Below the pieces are notes generated by a model. That model had not been told where the DNA came from. It saw only the letters and a program-made list of their open reading frames with translations, and made no database searches. 64,000 nt of DNA. Source: Sedimenticola hydrogenitrophicus (GTDB lineage: Bacteria; Pseudomonadota; Gammaproteobacteria; Chromatiales; Chromatiaceae). The position numbers and the translations under genes were made by a program. This document shows positions 38,061 to 47,996 of this stretch, one piece after another. The DNA is taken from NCBI RefSeq assembly GCF_029017505.1, contig NZ_JAQGEI010000029.1, positions 1-64,000 of the forward strand, written 5' to 3'. Each line of letters starts with the position of its first letter. Position 1 is the stretch's first letter.

Positions 38061-38295
38061 TTGTCCAAAATGCCCCCCCAGCCGAGTGGCAGGGGTCCAC
38101 CACTATACAAGCGTCTGATTCGTGCCTGAAATACGAAGCCCCTCCAGTCGAACGGGATGGTTTCAAGCTCTATCGTCGGTGCGAATACAACCACGCTGCT
38201 GCGCGGCGGGAAATGCTTGACCTGGTTGAGTGGGCGCTGGTCGAGTATTGCCAAAAACGGGTTGAGCTTCGCAAACAGAATCCGCTGTCCGTTTG
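38061..38295 (+). pseudogene. small frameshifted ORF of unknown family
   Basis: From TTG 38061 or ATG 38070 frame 3 reads 'MPPQPSGRGPPLYKRLIRA' then stops at 38127. A -1 shift at about 38123 gives 'CLKYEAPPVERDGFKLYRRC' then 'EYNHAAARREMLDLVEWALV' and 'EYCQKRVELRKQNPLSV', ending with TGA at 38293-38295. The joined product (about 75 residues) looks like a real small helical protein. A run of seven C (38073-38079) lies upstream. Broken gene or sequencing error; family not recognised. Confidence 0.35.
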
Positions 38296-38435
38296 ATTGT
38301 TTTGAAATTGCAAACCAATCCCACGTGGTGCTACCATGCCCGCTTCTGAACAAGTGGGCTCGGTTGGTGTTCTAACCTGCTGATTTCAGAATCTTCAATA
38401 CGTTTTCAGTCAGGCTTGCAGACCCGGCAAGTCAT

Positions 38436-38447
38436 GGCGGTAGCGTG
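38436..38447 (+). promoter_or_regulatory. ops element (RfaH recruitment site)
   Basis: GGCGGTAGCGTG is identical to the E. coli ops consensus and is on the strand of the glycan operon, 470 bp before rmlB. It is framed by an ATGGC / GCCAT inverted repeat. Together with the adjacent rfaH gene it predicts RfaH-dependent expression of the operon that follows. Confidence 0.85.
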
Positions 38448-38519
38448 GTTGAAGCCATTAAAGTCACCAAGAAGTCCACAGTTTTCAACTGCGGAAAATG
38501 TTTGAAAACCTCGAAGTTT

Positions 38520-38916
38520 GAGAACGACCCGCACGCCTCATCTCAGCCATATTGGATCTGCTGAGGCGATAGATTTCCTGGCGATGTCGGTTCCTTGTCT
38601 TGGCCCCTATTCCGATTTGTAGCATCTCAAGCCCTTGATCGTGGCGGTGACCTATACCCCGATGTCGGTGATGCCCTAAAGGCGGCCAATCGCGAGCTGT
38701 TCTTCAATATCATGGGCGAGAGTCGAGTCATCGCCCAATGGGCAGGGAAGCACGTAATTAGCGACTTTGTATAAATATATCAACACCCTGGCCATCGTCG
38801 CCGCCTGCAGCGAGCCACCCAGTATCAGATCAAGAGGCCATTGCCGATGCTGGCGCATCAGAATGGGCTCAAGGCGGCAAAAAGGCAACCTTAATAATCA
38901 ATCATCCATATAACCC
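38520..38916 (+). other. untranslated leader with gene debris before rmlB
   Basis: The leader between the ops element and rmlB holds no intact gene. One plus-strand frame near 38634-38777 reads 'LYPDVGDALKAANRELFFNI' then 'MGESRVIAQWAGKHVISDFV' before a stop, with protein-like composition, so it may be a remnant. Family not recognised. Confidence 0.3.
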
Positions 38917-39984
38917 ATGAAATTACTCATCACCGGCGGCGCAGGATTCATCGGTTCTGCCGTCATCCGCCACCTGCTCACCGAGACCGATAATCAGGTA
39001 CTCAATCTCGACAAGCTGACCTACGCCGGGAACATCGAATCGCTGGCATCCGTTTCGGACAACCCCCGCTACCATTTTGTACGAGGCGATATCTGTGACA
39101 GGGATATGGTTTCCAGCCTGTTTGTTAAATTCCAGCCTGATGTTGTGATGCATCTTGCGGCGGAATCTCATGTCGATCGTTCCATAGAAGGCCCGGCCGA
39201 GTTCATCCAGACCAATATAGTTGGCACCTCGGTGCTATTGGAGGTGGCGCGCTCCTACTGGAGCAATTTGCCAGCCGGCAGGAAAGCCAACTTCCGTTTT
39301 CACCACATCTCCACCGACGAGGTCTACGGCAGCCTGAGCGCAGATGGACTCTTCACCGAGGAGACTCCCTACGACCCAAGTTCGCCGTACTCCGCATCCA
39401 AGGCCAGTTCCGACCACCTTGTGCGTGCCTGGCATCGTACCTACGGCTTCCCCGTTCTGGTAACAAACTGTTCCAATAACTACGGTCCCTACCAGTTCCC
39501 TGAAAAACTCATTCCGTTGATTATTCTCAACGCCCTGGATGGCAAGCCCCTCCCGGTTTATGGAGATGGTCGGCAAATCCGTGACTGGCTCCATGTCGAG
39601 GATCATGCCCGCGCCCTCTACCGGGTCGTCACCGAGGGTCGGGTCGGGGGAACCTACAATATCGGCGGTCACAACGAGAAAACCAACATCGAGGTGGTTC
39701 ATGCGGTTTGCGATCTGCTGGATGAGTTCCGCCCTGACCGCCCTGACGGTATCGCCTCCTACCGGGATCTGATCACGTTTGTGGCTGATCGCCCCGGTCA
39801 CGACCAACGCTACGCCATCGATGCGTCCAGGATCCAGGCAGAACTCGGCTGGGTACCCGAGGAGACCTTTGAGAGCGGCCTCAGAAAAACCGTGCAGTGG
39901 TATCTGGACAATTCCGTTTGGTGCCGGCATGTCCAGGACGGCAGCTACCAGCGCCAGCGGCTGGGAATTATTGAATGCCCGTAA
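38917..39984 (+). CDS. rmlB: dTDP-glucose 4,6-dehydratase
   Basis: 355 residues of the extended SDR family. NAD-binding '[20 protein letters not shown]', active-site YxxxK in '[20 protein letters not shown]', and the substrate motif '[12 protein letters not shown]'. RmlB makes dTDP-4-keto-6-deoxyglucose, the branch point for both rhamnose (RmlC, RmlD) and the FdtA/FdtB amino sugar encoded further downstream. First gene after the ops element; overlaps rmlD by 10 bp. Confidence 0.97.
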   Translation: MKLLITGGAGFIGSAVIRHLLTETDNQVLNLDKLTYAGNIESLASVSDNPRYHFVRGDICDRDMVSSLFVKFQPDVVMHLAAESHVDRSIEGPAEFIQTNIVGTSVLLEVARSYWSNLPAGRKANFRFHHISTDEVYGSLSADGLFTEETPYDPSSPYSASKASSDHLVRAWHRTYGFPVLVTNCSNNYGPYQFPEKLIPLIILNALDGKPLPVYGDGRQIRDWLHVEDHARALYRVVTEGRVGGTYNIGGHNEKTNIEVVHAVCDLLDEFRPDRPDGIASYRDLITFVADRPGHDQRYAIDASRIQAELGWVPEETFESGLRKTVQWYLDNSVWCRHVQDGSYQRQRLGIIECP

Positions 39985-40877
39985 AGATGCTTCTTTTTGG
40001 CAAGACCGGCCAAGTTGGTACGGAGCTCCAACGCACCTTGCCGCAATTGGGGCAACTCAAGTCCTGTGGCAGAGAAGTGGCGGACCTTGAAGACCAGGAG
40101 AGCTTGAAGGCGGTTATCCGGGACTATCGCCCGGATATTATCGTCAACGCCGCAGCTTACACGGCTGTAGACCGGGCGGAAGCGGAACCGGGCAAGGCCA
40201 ATCGCATCAACGCTGAAGCAGTTAGTCTGTTGGCAGAAGAAGCTAAGCGTCTCGACGCTTGGCTGGTCCATTACTCCACCGACTATGTATTCGATGGAAC
40301 CAATGACCAACCCTATATCGAAACCGACCAGCCAAATCCGCTCGGCATATACGGCGAGACCAAACTGAAAGGCGAAGAGTCGATAAGACGAAGCGGATGC
40401 AAATACCTCATCTTCCGCACCAGTTGGGTCTATGGGGCGCACGGGAGCAACTTTATCAAAACCATCCTGCGACTTGCCAGGGAACGGGAAGCATTGAATA
40501 TTGTAGCCGATCAGCACGGCGCCCCCACCTCAGCGGCACTGATTGCGGAGATAAGCGCCAAAGCCATACCCGCTATCCTGAGTGGCGCAATGCACCCGGG
40601 CACCTACCATTTGGCAGCATCAGGCGATACGACCTGGCATGAACTGGCGCGAAGGATAGTAAGCCGGGCGCACCAATTGGGGATGCCGCTTCTCCTTAAA
40701 CCTGAGCAAGTACAACCTATCCCAACAATAGATTATCCAACCCCTGCAACTCGACCGATGAATTCGAGACTGGATTCATCTCTCCTTGCCACGACGCTTG
40801 GTACCACCTTGCCGGATTGGCAGTCGGAGGTCGATTGCTTCATTGATAATTTGGTCAGAGAGGAAGAGCAGCAATGA
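39975..40877 (+). CDS. rmlD: dTDP-4-dehydrorhamnose reductase
   Basis: 300 residues. '[20 protein letters not shown]' is the NADPH loop, YxxxK is '[20 protein letters not shown]', and '[20 protein letters not shown]' is characteristic. It performs the last step of dTDP-L-rhamnose synthesis. Gene order rmlB-D-A-C with 4-10 bp overlaps is the common compact arrangement. Confidence 0.96.
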   Translation: MPVKMLLFGKTGQVGTELQRTLPQLGQLKSCGREVADLEDQESLKAVIRDYRPDIIVNAAAYTAVDRAEAEPGKANRINAEAVSLLAEEAKRLDAWLVHYSTDYVFDGTNDQPYIETDQPNPLGIYGETKLKGEESIRRSGCKYLIFRTSWVYGAHGSNFIKTILRLAREREALNIVADQHGAPTSAALIAEISAKAIPAILSGAMHPGTYHLAASGDTTWHELARRIVSRAHQLGMPLLLKPEQVQPIPTIDYPTPATRPMNSRLDSSLLATTLGTTLPDWQSEVDCFIDNLVREEEQQ

Positions 40878-41758
40878 CCCGTAAAGGCATCATCCTCGCC
40901 GGAGGTTCGGGTACGCGACTCTACCCCGCCACCCAAGTGGTCTCCAAACAGCTTCTACCCGTATTTGACAAGCCGATGGTGTACTACCCGCTGTCAACAC
41001 TGATGTTGGCCGGGATTCGGGAAATTCTGGTGATCTCAACCCCCCAAGACACACCAAGGTTCAGGGAGTTGTTGGGCGACGGCTCCCAATGGGGCCTGAG
41101 TCTTCAATATGCGGTACAACCCTCACCCGATGGTCTGGCGCAGGCACTGATCATTGGCGAGGCATTTTTGGATGGGGCGCCAAGCGCACTTGTTTTGGGG
41201 GACAATATTTTTTATGGCCACTCCCTGAATCAAAATCTACGATCTGCGAACGCCAGATCAGGTGGCGCTACGGTATTTGCCTACCATGTACGCGACCCGG
41301 AGCGTTACGGTGTTGTCGAGTTTGACAGCGCCGGAAAGGCGATCAGCCTGGAGGAAAAACCGGCGCAACCCAAATCGAGCTATGCAGTCACCGGACTCTA
41401 CTTCTATGATCACCTCGCCGTCGAGTATGCTAAGCAACTAAAGCCCTCCGCCCGAGGCGAACTTGAAATCACCGATCTGAATCGAATCTACCTGGACAAG
41501 GAAACGCTTGCGGTTGAGCGTATGGGGCGGGGTTACGCCTGGCTGGATACTGGAACCCATGAGAGTCTGCTCGAAGCACATCAATTCGTACAAACGATCG
41601 AGCATCGGCAGGGGCTGAAGATTGCCTGTCCTGAAGAGATTGCGTTCCGAAATGGATGGATTGACGTCTGTCAAATGGAGAAGCTGGCTCAGCCAATGCT
41701 GAAGAATGGGTATGGGCAGTATCTTCTATCCCTCCTAAGCGAGGCGAAACGCAAATGA
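40874..41758 (+). CDS. rmlA: glucose-1-phosphate thymidylyltransferase
   Basis: 294 residues. '[20 protein letters not shown]' is the nucleotide-binding signature, followed by '[20 protein letters not shown]', and '[12 protein letters not shown]' holds the metal Asp. RmlA makes dTDP-glucose. ATG overlaps the rmlD stop by 4 nt. Confidence 0.97.
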   Translation: MTRKGIILAGGSGTRLYPATQVVSKQLLPVFDKPMVYYPLSTLMLAGIREILVISTPQDTPRFRELLGDGSQWGLSLQYAVQPSPDGLAQALIIGEAFLDGAPSALVLGDNIFYGHSLNQNLRSANARSGGATVFAYHVRDPERYGVVEFDSAGKAISLEEKPAQPKSSYAVTGLYFYDHLAVEYAKQLKPSARGELEITDLNRIYLDKETLAVERMGRGYAWLDTGTHESLLEAHQFVQTIEHRQGLKIACPEEIAFRNGWIDVCQMEKLAQPMLKNGYGQYLLSLLSEAKRK

Positions 41759-42306
41759 GGGTCATACCTGCGGCCATTCCAGATGTACTGATAATCGAAC
41801 CGGAAGTATTCGAGGACGCGCGTGGCTTTTTTTACGAGAGTTTTAATCAGAGTGGGTTTCAAGAAGCAACTGGCCTGAACGTGACATTCGTCCAGGACAA
41901 CCACAGCCATAGCAAGGAAGGAGTTCTTAGGGGGCTGCATTACCAACTGCCCCCGGCTGCCCAAGGCAAGTTGATTCGTGTTGTGCGCGGAGCGATTTTT
42001 GATGTGGCAGTGGACATTCGAAAGTCATCACCGACCTTTGGCAAATGGATTAGTGAAACCCTATCTGCAGATAACAGACGTCAACTTTGGGTGCCCGAGG
42101 GTTTCGCCCATGGTTTCCTTACGTTAGACAACTTCTCCGAATGTATCTACAAAACTACAAGTTACTATGCTCCAGAGCATGAATGTTGCATAGCATGGAA
42201 TGATCCGGAAATTGGCATCACTTGGCCAGACATGTCATCCCCAATACTATCCACGAAAGATCAAAGAGGTCTCGACTTAGCTCAGGCAAGGGTGTTCTTA
42301 GAGTGA
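41755..42306 (+). CDS. rmlC: dTDP-4-dehydrorhamnose 3,5-epimerase
   Basis: 183 residues, cupin fold. '[15 protein letters not shown]', '[20 protein letters not shown]' with the catalytic His, and '[10 protein letters not shown]' are RmlC hallmarks. Completes the four-gene rhamnose pathway; starts with a 4-nt overlap and its stop overlaps the GTG of the exporter gene. Confidence 0.97.
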   Translation: MRVIPAAIPDVLIIEPEVFEDARGFFYESFNQSGFQEATGLNVTFVQDNHSHSKEGVLRGLHYQLPPAAQGKLIRVVRGAIFDVAVDIRKSSPTFGKWISETLSADNRRQLWVPEGFAHGFLTLDNFSECIYKTTSYYAPEHECCIAWNDPEIGITWPDMSSPILSTKDQRGLDLAQARVFLE

Positions 42307-43109
42307 GCGGTTTCAAAAAAAATTTCTCTACAGGCTGGGCAGATATCCAAGCTGCGATAACCAGTCATCACCAAATCACAGTGCTTGGTTGGCAGGATGT
42401 CGCTACACGATATCGACGCTCTAAAATTGGCGCATGGTGGCTTACCATAAACATGGCTGTATTGATTGGTGCGCTGGGCTTTGTGTTCGGCATGCTCTTT
42501 CAGCAACCCGTGGAGGAATATCTACCCTATCTGACGGCAGGTTTTATTCTTTGGGGTTTTATTTCAACAACCATCGGTGAAGGCTGCACTAGCTTTGTTT
42601 CCGCCAGCGACACCATTTTGCAAATACGCATGCCCTTGTTCACTCACGTGGGACGCACGTTGTGGCGTAATCTTGCGATTTCCTCTCACAATCTGCTTAT
42701 CTTGCCGATAGTTTTTCTTGCATTCTTCAAGCAACCGAGTTGGGCTGCTTTGATGGCAGTACCAGGTTTATTCATGCTGATCCTAAATCTGACTTGGATA
42801 ATGCTCATTGCCGCAGTGGTAAGCACGCGCTTTCGGGATGCCACACAGATCATTCAAAACTTTTTACAGGTAATGTTTTATCTCACACCGGTCATTTGGA
42901 ACCCGGAATTAGTGCCTGAACGCGCAGGTACTTTTATTTTAGACATGAACCCTTTTTATCACCTTTTGCAGTTGGTTCGAGCGCCACTTTTAGGAGAAGT
43001 CGTCTCAGTAGCCACTTGGACAATTACTACTTTAATGGCGGCTGTCGGATGGCTGGCTGCAGTCGCGTTTTTAGGTGCATACCGCAAACGCATCCCCTAT
43101 TGGTTATGA
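42303..43109 (+). CDS. wzm: polysaccharide ABC exporter permease (Wzm-like)
   Basis: 268 residues from GTG at 42303, which gives a GTGA overlap with rmlC. Six hydrophobic segments and the ABC-2 type pattern: 'WQDVATRYRRSKIGAWWLTI' before TM1 and 'VMFYLTPVIWNPELVPE' late. It forms the membrane channel that exports a lipid-linked polysaccharide to the periplasm. Paired with the ATPase directly downstream. Codon use becomes AT-richer from here on. Confidence 0.88.
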   Translation: MSGFKKNFSTGWADIQAAITSHHQITVLGWQDVATRYRRSKIGAWWLTINMAVLIGALGFVFGMLFQQPVEEYLPYLTAGFILWGFISTTIGEGCTSFVSASDTILQIRMPLFTHVGRTLWRNLAISSHNLLILPIVFLAFFKQPSWAALMAVPGLFMLILNLTWIMLIAAVVSTRFRDATQIIQNFLQVMFYLTPVIWNPELVPERAGTFILDMNPFYHLLQLVRAPLLGEVVSVATWTITTLMAAVGWLAAVAFLGAYRKRIPYWL

Positions 43110-43870
43110 ACATGAAAACCAGCGCCTTCATAAAACTTGAAAATGTGTCGGTCCACTTTCCAGTTCTCCATGCAGCTAGTCAGTCCATTAAAAACCGCGT
43201 ACTTGGAGCTGTGACAGGCGGCCTATTCAACCGTTCTGATGGGGGTCAACTAGTTGTTGAAGGCTTAAAAAATATCACCCTCAATATTCAACGTGGTGAA
43301 CGTGTTGGTTTGATCGGCCACAACGGTGCGGGAAAAAGCACGATGTTGCGCATACTCGCCGGTATATACCAGCCCACACAGGGCAGCGCCAAGATTTACG
43401 GGAATGCGGTGTCGTTGATTAATATCGGCTTAGGAATAGACCCCGAGGCCAGTGGCTTGGAAAATATCAGATTACGCGCCGTGATGATGGGTTTGGCTTT
43501 GGACGAAATACATGAGCGCGTTGATGAAATTGTTGCTTTCTCAGGTTTGGGTGAATTTATTCATATGCCTTTTCGAACCTATTCGTCTGGAATGCAGATG
43601 CGGCTGGCTTTTTCGGTTTCAACGACCATTCGCCCCCAAGTTCTTATTATGGACGAATGGTTATCCTTGGGTGATGCGGAGTTTGCCGAGCGTGCTAAAA
43701 GGCGGATGGATGCACTAGTTGACGCTACTGAAATATTAATCCTTGCGAGTCACTCTAGGGATTTACTTTTGCAAAATTGCTCTCGATTGATCTGGTTGGA
43801 ACATGGGCAGATAAAAATGGATGGGCCTGTAGAAGAAATAGCCAACATTTATTTCGGCAGTACAGTTTAG
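43106..43870 (+). CDS. wzt: polysaccharide ABC exporter ATPase (Wzt-like, short form)
   Basis: 254 residues from ATG at 43106 (ATGA overlap with wzm). Walker A 'GLIGHNGAGKSTMLRILAG', signature 'YSSGMQMRLAFSVS', Walker B 'VLIMDEWLSLGD'. It drives polysaccharide export. The C-terminal carbohydrate-binding domain of E. coli O9a Wzt is absent, so chain-end recognition is not expected; this is the KpsT/TagH/RfbE-like short form. Confidence 0.9.
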   Translation: MNMKTSAFIKLENVSVHFPVLHAASQSIKNRVLGAVTGGLFNRSDGGQLVVEGLKNITLNIQRGERVGLIGHNGAGKSTMLRILAGIYQPTQGSAKIYGNAVSLINIGLGIDPEASGLENIRLRAVMMGLALDEIHERVDEIVAFSGLGEFIHMPFRTYSSGMQMRLAFSVSTTIRPQVLIMDEWLSLGDAEFAERAKRRMDALVDATEILILASHSRDLLLQNCSRLIWLEHGQIKMDGPVEEIANIYFGSTV

Positions 43871-43971
43871 TATCCACATGCGATTACCCCCCCCGGAACA
43901 TCTCATCCCCGACTTACTCGATAAGGTTCGCGTCATGCGCGACAATTTGTCACGTCAAAAAAAATATTGTC

Positions 43972-44240
43972 TTGCCCTGCGTCCCTGATTATGCAGAGCC
44001 GGTCTGGCATCTCTACGTCATCCGCAGTCAACAGCGAGAGGTATTAAAAGCGGATTTGGAAAATATGGTGTTTCGACCGTTATCCACTACCCCATTCCGC
44101 CCCATCTACAAGCCTGTTACCAAGGTTATCAAGCAATTGCGGAAATATTGGCTGATAAGGTACTGAGTTTACCGATCTCGCCAGTAATGACAGATGAGGA
44201 GGTTGAGCTTGTGGCGCGCATAATCATAACTCGGCCCGGT
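43972..44240 (+). pseudogene. remnant of a DegT/DnrJ/EryC1 (FdtB-like) aminotransferase
   Basis: Frame 1 gives '[20 protein letters not shown]', then near 44065 the match moves to frame 3: '[20 protein letters not shown]' followed by 'VLSLPISPVMTDEEVELVAR'. These align with the C-terminus of the intact aminotransferase at 51181-52281 ('[20 protein letters not shown]', '[20 protein letters not shown]', 'VLSLPMSP'). The N-terminal two thirds, including the PLP lysine, are missing and there is a frameshift. Its tail runs in frame into the next gene. Confidence 0.85.
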
Positions 44241-44303
44241 AAGAAAGAGGGGTCATCCGACCAAAGCGTTCTTTGTCTTGATAAACCAGAGAGGGTGCAG
44301 CCA

Positions 44304-45653
44304 ATGAGATCGCTCAAGCATGAATCATTGTGGATAGGTATTATTTATTTTCTAAGCTTGCTGGGCATCGCATTATGGGTACGTGATATCCCGAATCAAC
44401 CGGATCCATTTACAACAATTCAGCAGCTTATAGAAGTAAGCACAATGGGCGATCCCGCCAGTTTTGCCACAGCTGCTATTGATATTGCTCAAAACGGCTG
44501 GATCAGTAGTTCTAATAACTGGATTTTCAATCTGTGGCCACCAGGCTTTGTATTGCTTGAAGCATCAATAATAAAGCTACTGGGGCCAAGTGTGCCCATA
44601 ATCTTGGTACTGCAAATATTGGCGACCGTATTATTTTCAATCGTCTTGGTTCTGCTTTATGATCTACTGCGCACATGTTTAAAAAGGAAGGTTATTGCAT
44701 TCACCTTGCCATTGCTAATCTTTTCGTTCCCAGTGGCTCGAGTTTTTTTGCTTCAGCCAAAAGGGATAACGTTAGGAGAGAGCTTTGCAATTGGCTTTTT
44801 TCTGCTATCTATCTTGCTGGTATACCGTTCTGTAGTACGAAGCTCACTTCGTTACGCAGTTTATGCGGGACTTTGTTTGGCTTTATCCGCCTATTTTCGT
44901 TCACAGTTTGAAATCCTTCTCCTTTCACTGACTGGCTGGGGGATTTTGTTGGTCATTGCTATTCAGCTAACTCGTTTACGAAATTCCATTGAGTCGAAGT
45001 TCGTAAAGCCATCAATAAAAACGATTATAATCGTACTTTTTATTGCACATGCGACCACTTTTCCGTGGAGAGCTTATCACTGGATTTATGAGGGAAGCCC
45101 AGCGTGGGTGTATACATCATCCCTTACATTTAGGAACTCAGTGATGACTTCCAGCTACCTTGAAAGCATACAGGGAGGGTGGATCGTTGCTGGAGGGGGT
45201 AATCTGGTTTGCAGAATTGACCCTTCGACTTGTGGTGACACAGCACATGCGAAGAAGTTATTTGTTAAAACGTTCATTACCCACCCCATTGAATGGTATA
45301 CACTTAAATTTGATGTGATCGGAAAATACTGGTTTTCATCGGTGCGGAACTGGGGGAATGTATCTGTTGAATCTACTTCTATGGACATGGTAACTAATGG
45401 ATTGCTTCTGATTGTACTGGTTACCCTGGTTACCCTGGTGTTTACTCGCAAGGTAAGATTGCATGGTTCCTGGGTTTTACTAATCTGGTTTAATGCATCA
45501 TTGTTTTCAGCATATATGCTGATATTTACTGTTGCGCAATTCGAAGTTCGTTACTTTTACTTTCCCAAAATTGCCGGAATATTTATGGCAATAATAGTCA
45601 CTTGTTTATATTTCAGGCCAATGAAAACTCAAGTCCATATTAGTAATGACTGA
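44304..45653 (+). CDS. polytopic membrane protein, GT-C/GT39-like glycosyltransferase
   Basis: 449 residues from ATG at 44304 (GAGAGGG upstream). The open frame continues to 44148, but those codons belong to the aminotransferase remnant. About eleven hydrophobic segments; an early periplasmic loop holds Asp residues ('RDIPNQPDP'), as in GT-C transferases that use polyprenyl-phosphate sugars. The following genes include a GtrB-like and a GtrA-like protein, so this is a good candidate for the variable Gtr transferase that attaches a branch sugar in the periplasm. Confidence 0.7.
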   Translation: MRSLKHESLWIGIIYFLSLLGIALWVRDIPNQPDPFTTIQQLIEVSTMGDPASFATAAIDIAQNGWISSSNNWIFNLWPPGFVLLEASIIKLLGPSVPIILVLQILATVLFSIVLVLLYDLLRTCLKRKVIAFTLPLLIFSFPVARVFLLQPKGITLGESFAIGFFLLSILLVYRSVVRSSLRYAVYAGLCLALSAYFRSQFEILLLSLTGWGILLVIAIQLTRLRNSIESKFVKPSIKTIIIVLFIAHATTFPWRAYHWIYEGSPAWVYTSSLTFRNSVMTSSYLESIQGGWIVAGGGNLVCRIDPSTCGDTAHAKKLFVKTFITHPIEWYTLKFDVIGKYWFSSVRNWGNVSVESTSMDMVTNGLLLIVLVTLVTLVFTRKVRLHGSWVLLIWFNASLFSAYMLIFTVAQFEVRYFYFPKIAGIFMAIIVTCLYFRPMKTQVHISND

Positions 45654-45686
45654 AAGATTGATGATTTTACCTTTTAAAATTTTCCC

Positions 45687-46382
45687 ATGATTATTGGTTC
45701 TGGTTTATTGGCGCGTGGGTTTGCAACCCAATATCAAAACCGGGCTGACGTGTGTATTTACGCGGCGGGTGTTTCAAATTCAAGCAATACGGTCTTGAGT
45801 GAATTCGCCCGAGAACGAGCACGCTTAGTTGTGGCATTGCAATCAGCTAATGATGTTGATGCGTTTGTGTATTTTGGGACATGTAGCGTGGCGGATTCCG
45901 AGGTTCAACAGACACCGTATGTGCAACATAAGCTGGCGATGGAACAACTGGTTGCCGAGCATCCGCAGCACCTGATTCTGCGGTTGCCGCAAGTGGCTGG
46001 ACATACACCTAATCCTCACACTCTGTTAAATTATCTGTATGCACGTATAGTGCGTAGTGAGGCTTTTAGTGTGTGGCGCGATGCTTACCGCAACATAATT
46101 GATGTCGATGATGTGGCGACTCTAGCAAATGTATTAATTGAAAATCAATCGATGCGGCGCTGTACTTTAAATCTGGCAAATCCATGCGGATATTCAATGC
46201 CGGAAATCGTGAAAACAATGGAACAGGTGGTCGGCAAACAGGCAATTTATGACGTAGTGGAACGTGGTCGCCATTATGAAATTGAGGTTACGACGATGTT
46301 GACAGCATTGTCTCAAACCCAGATTCACTTTGATGAACATTACCTTAGCAGAGTGTTACGGAAATACTATGAAAAATCCTGA
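45687..46382 (+). CDS. NAD-dependent epimerase/dehydratase-like SDR protein (short)
   Basis: 231 residues. 'MIIGSGLLARGFATQYQNRA' is a nucleotide-binding loop, 'DAFVYFGTCSVADSE' and 'PYVQHKLAMEQLVAEHP' (Y-x3-K) match the catalytic part of extended SDRs, and 'AYRNIIDVDDVATLANVLIE' is the substrate domain. It is shorter than the usual 300-plus residues. It probably modifies a nucleotide sugar for the branch module. Its end overlaps the next gene. Confidence 0.72.
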   Translation: MIIGSGLLARGFATQYQNRADVCIYAAGVSNSSNTVLSEFARERARLVVALQSANDVDAFVYFGTCSVADSEVQQTPYVQHKLAMEQLVAEHPQHLILRLPQVAGHTPNPHTLLNYLYARIVRSEAFSVWRDAYRNIIDVDDVATLANVLIENQSMRRCTLNLANPCGYSMPEIVKTMEQVVGKQAIYDVVERGRHYEIEVTTMLTALSQTQIHFDEHYLSRVLRKYYEKS

Positions 46383-47325
46383 TATGCATTGCACCTTGTC
46401 AATCGTCGTCCCAGTTTATCGTAGCGCGGCGATTTTGTCGTTGCTGGTAGAAACCATACAACAGGAAATGCGGGCTGCAAATCTGCTTGATTCCTTTGAG
46501 TTATTGCTGGTCAATGATGCGAGCCCCGATAATAGCTGGCAAGTGATTCGCAAACTGGCAACGCAATATCCTTTTGTTAAAGGAATTTCACTCCGTCGTA
46601 ATTTTGGACAGCATAACGCAACAATGGCGGGTATGAATCATGCGATTGGCGACATAGTGGTGATTATGGATGATGATTTGCAACATCCACCGGAAGCAAT
46701 TATCAGGATGATTGGCGCGATAAATGAAGGATATGACGTGTGTTATACACATTATCTCAATCGCCAGCATGCAACCTGGAAAAAGCTCGGCAGCCGGTTC
46801 AACGATTTGGTTGCCACTCGTTTGCTAGGAAAACCAAAAGGTCTTTATTTGTCTTCCTTCAAGGCGATTCGTAAGAAAGTGGTTGAGGAAGTAATTAAAT
46901 ATAACGGGCCATATGCTTATCTGGATGGGCTAATTTTGGATGTGACACAATCGATAACCACGATCAACATTGAACACGAGGCACGCCATGAAGGAGAGGG
47001 AAATTACAATCTTAGGCGTTCATTGTCTTTGTGGTTGAAAATGGCGACCAGTTTTTCTGTATTCCCTTTGCGGATGGCTTCATTCATGGGGTTCATCCTC
47101 GCCGGATTCAGTATGATGATGATAGGCTATGTGGCGGTACAAAAGATGTTGCATCCTGAAATCTCAGCCGGCTGGACGTCGCTTATTGCAACCATTCTGT
47201 TGATTGGCGGCATACAAACTTTATGTATCGGTATGGTAGGTGAATATCTAGGGCGCACTTATCTAAAATTGAATGGTAAACCGCAATTTGTGGTGGCAAG
47301 TCGTACTTGGAAAGAATCGACATGA
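46369..47325 (+). CDS. GtrB-like polyprenyl-phosphate glycosyltransferase (GT2)
   Basis: 318 residues from ATG at 46369. GT2 motifs: 'LSIVVPVYRSAAILSLLVET', 'LLVNDASPDNSW' and the metal site 'VVIMDDDLQHPPEA'. Two C-terminal transmembrane helices ('MGFILAGFSMMMIGYVAVQK' and 'SLIATILLIGGIQTLCIGMV') are typical of GtrB/DPM1/ArnC proteins, which load a sugar onto undecaprenyl phosphate. It forms a module with the GtrA-like protein at 47977 and the membrane transferase at 44304. Confidence 0.85.
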   Translation: MKNPDMHCTLSIVVPVYRSAAILSLLVETIQQEMRAANLLDSFELLLVNDASPDNSWQVIRKLATQYPFVKGISLRRNFGQHNATMAGMNHAIGDIVVIMDDDLQHPPEAIIRMIGAINEGYDVCYTHYLNRQHATWKKLGSRFNDLVATRLLGKPKGLYLSSFKAIRKKVVEEVIKYNGPYAYLDGLILDVTQSITTINIEHEARHEGEGNYNLRRSLSLWLKMATSFSVFPLRMASFMGFILAGFSMMMIGYVAVQKMLHPEISAGWTSLIATILLIGGIQTLCIGMVGEYLGRTYLKLNGKPQFVVASRTWKEST

Positions 47326-47996
47326 GTGAACCAGAATTTGATCAATATGCCGAAAATTATGATCGCTTACTGAATGCGAGCATCCCGGATAGCTTGAATG
47401 AAGGGGGTTATTTTGCTGAATATAAAGTTGCTCTGATGGCCGCATGGCTTAAAGATAGCCAGCCCAAGCGCATCCTTGATTTTGGTTGTGGTTCAGGACG
47501 TAGTTTGCCTTATCTGGTTCAGTATTTCCCTAGTGCCGAGTTGTGGGGTTATGATGTTTCCCCTGGGTCATTAAAATTCGCCGGAAGACGTGCCCCACAG
47601 GCACGATTATTTTCTGATTGGAACGAAATTGGGACGATACAGTTTGATGCAATTATTGCAGCAAATGTTTTTCATCACATTCCTCTGCCGCAACGAAAAT
47701 TCGCATTCCAGCAGTGTTACCATACGTTGAGCGAACAGGGTCAATTTTTCTTGTTTGAACATAATCCGTATAATCCAGCGACACGCTGGATATTCGAACG
47801 TTGTCCCTTTGATGCAGATGCAGAAATGCTGAGTTTACAAATGGCAATGCAGCTGTCCCAACAAGCGGGATTTACGATAAAACAACACGGCTACACAATG
47901 TTTTTCCCTCGCCCCTTTGCGTTTTTACGCAGATTGGAACCATATTTGAAATTATTACCGCTTGGTGCGCAATACTATGTCCAGTTGGCGAGGTGA
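47322..47996 (+). CDS. SAM-dependent class I methyltransferase
   Basis: 224 residues from ATG at 47322 (overlap with the GT2 stop; GGAAAGA upstream). Motif I 'ILDFGCGSGRSLPYLVQY', 'WGYDVSPGSLKFAGRRAPQA' and 'FDAIIAANVFHHIPLP' are those of small-molecule methyltransferases. It might O- or C-methylate a sugar or a lipid-linked intermediate. It is also the only methyltransferase near the phosphoramidate genes, but lies 6 kb away inside the Gtr-like module. Confidence 0.83.
   Translation: MSEPEFDQYAENYDRLLNASIPDSLNEGGYFAEYKVALMAAWLKDSQPKRILDFGCGSGRSLPYLVQYFPSAELWGYDVSPGSLKFAGRRAPQARLFSDWNEIGTIQFDAIIAANVFHHIPLPQRKFAFQQCYHTLSEQGQFFLFEHNPYNPATRWIFERCPFDADAEMLSLQMAMQLSQQAGFTIKQHGYTMFFPRPFAFLRRLEPYLKLLPLGAQYYVQLAR

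Noticed and set aside
37877..38353. 158-residue minus-strand open frame upstream of rfaH
   Set aside because: No family or ribosome site; the plus strand of the same DNA reads more like a (broken) protein.
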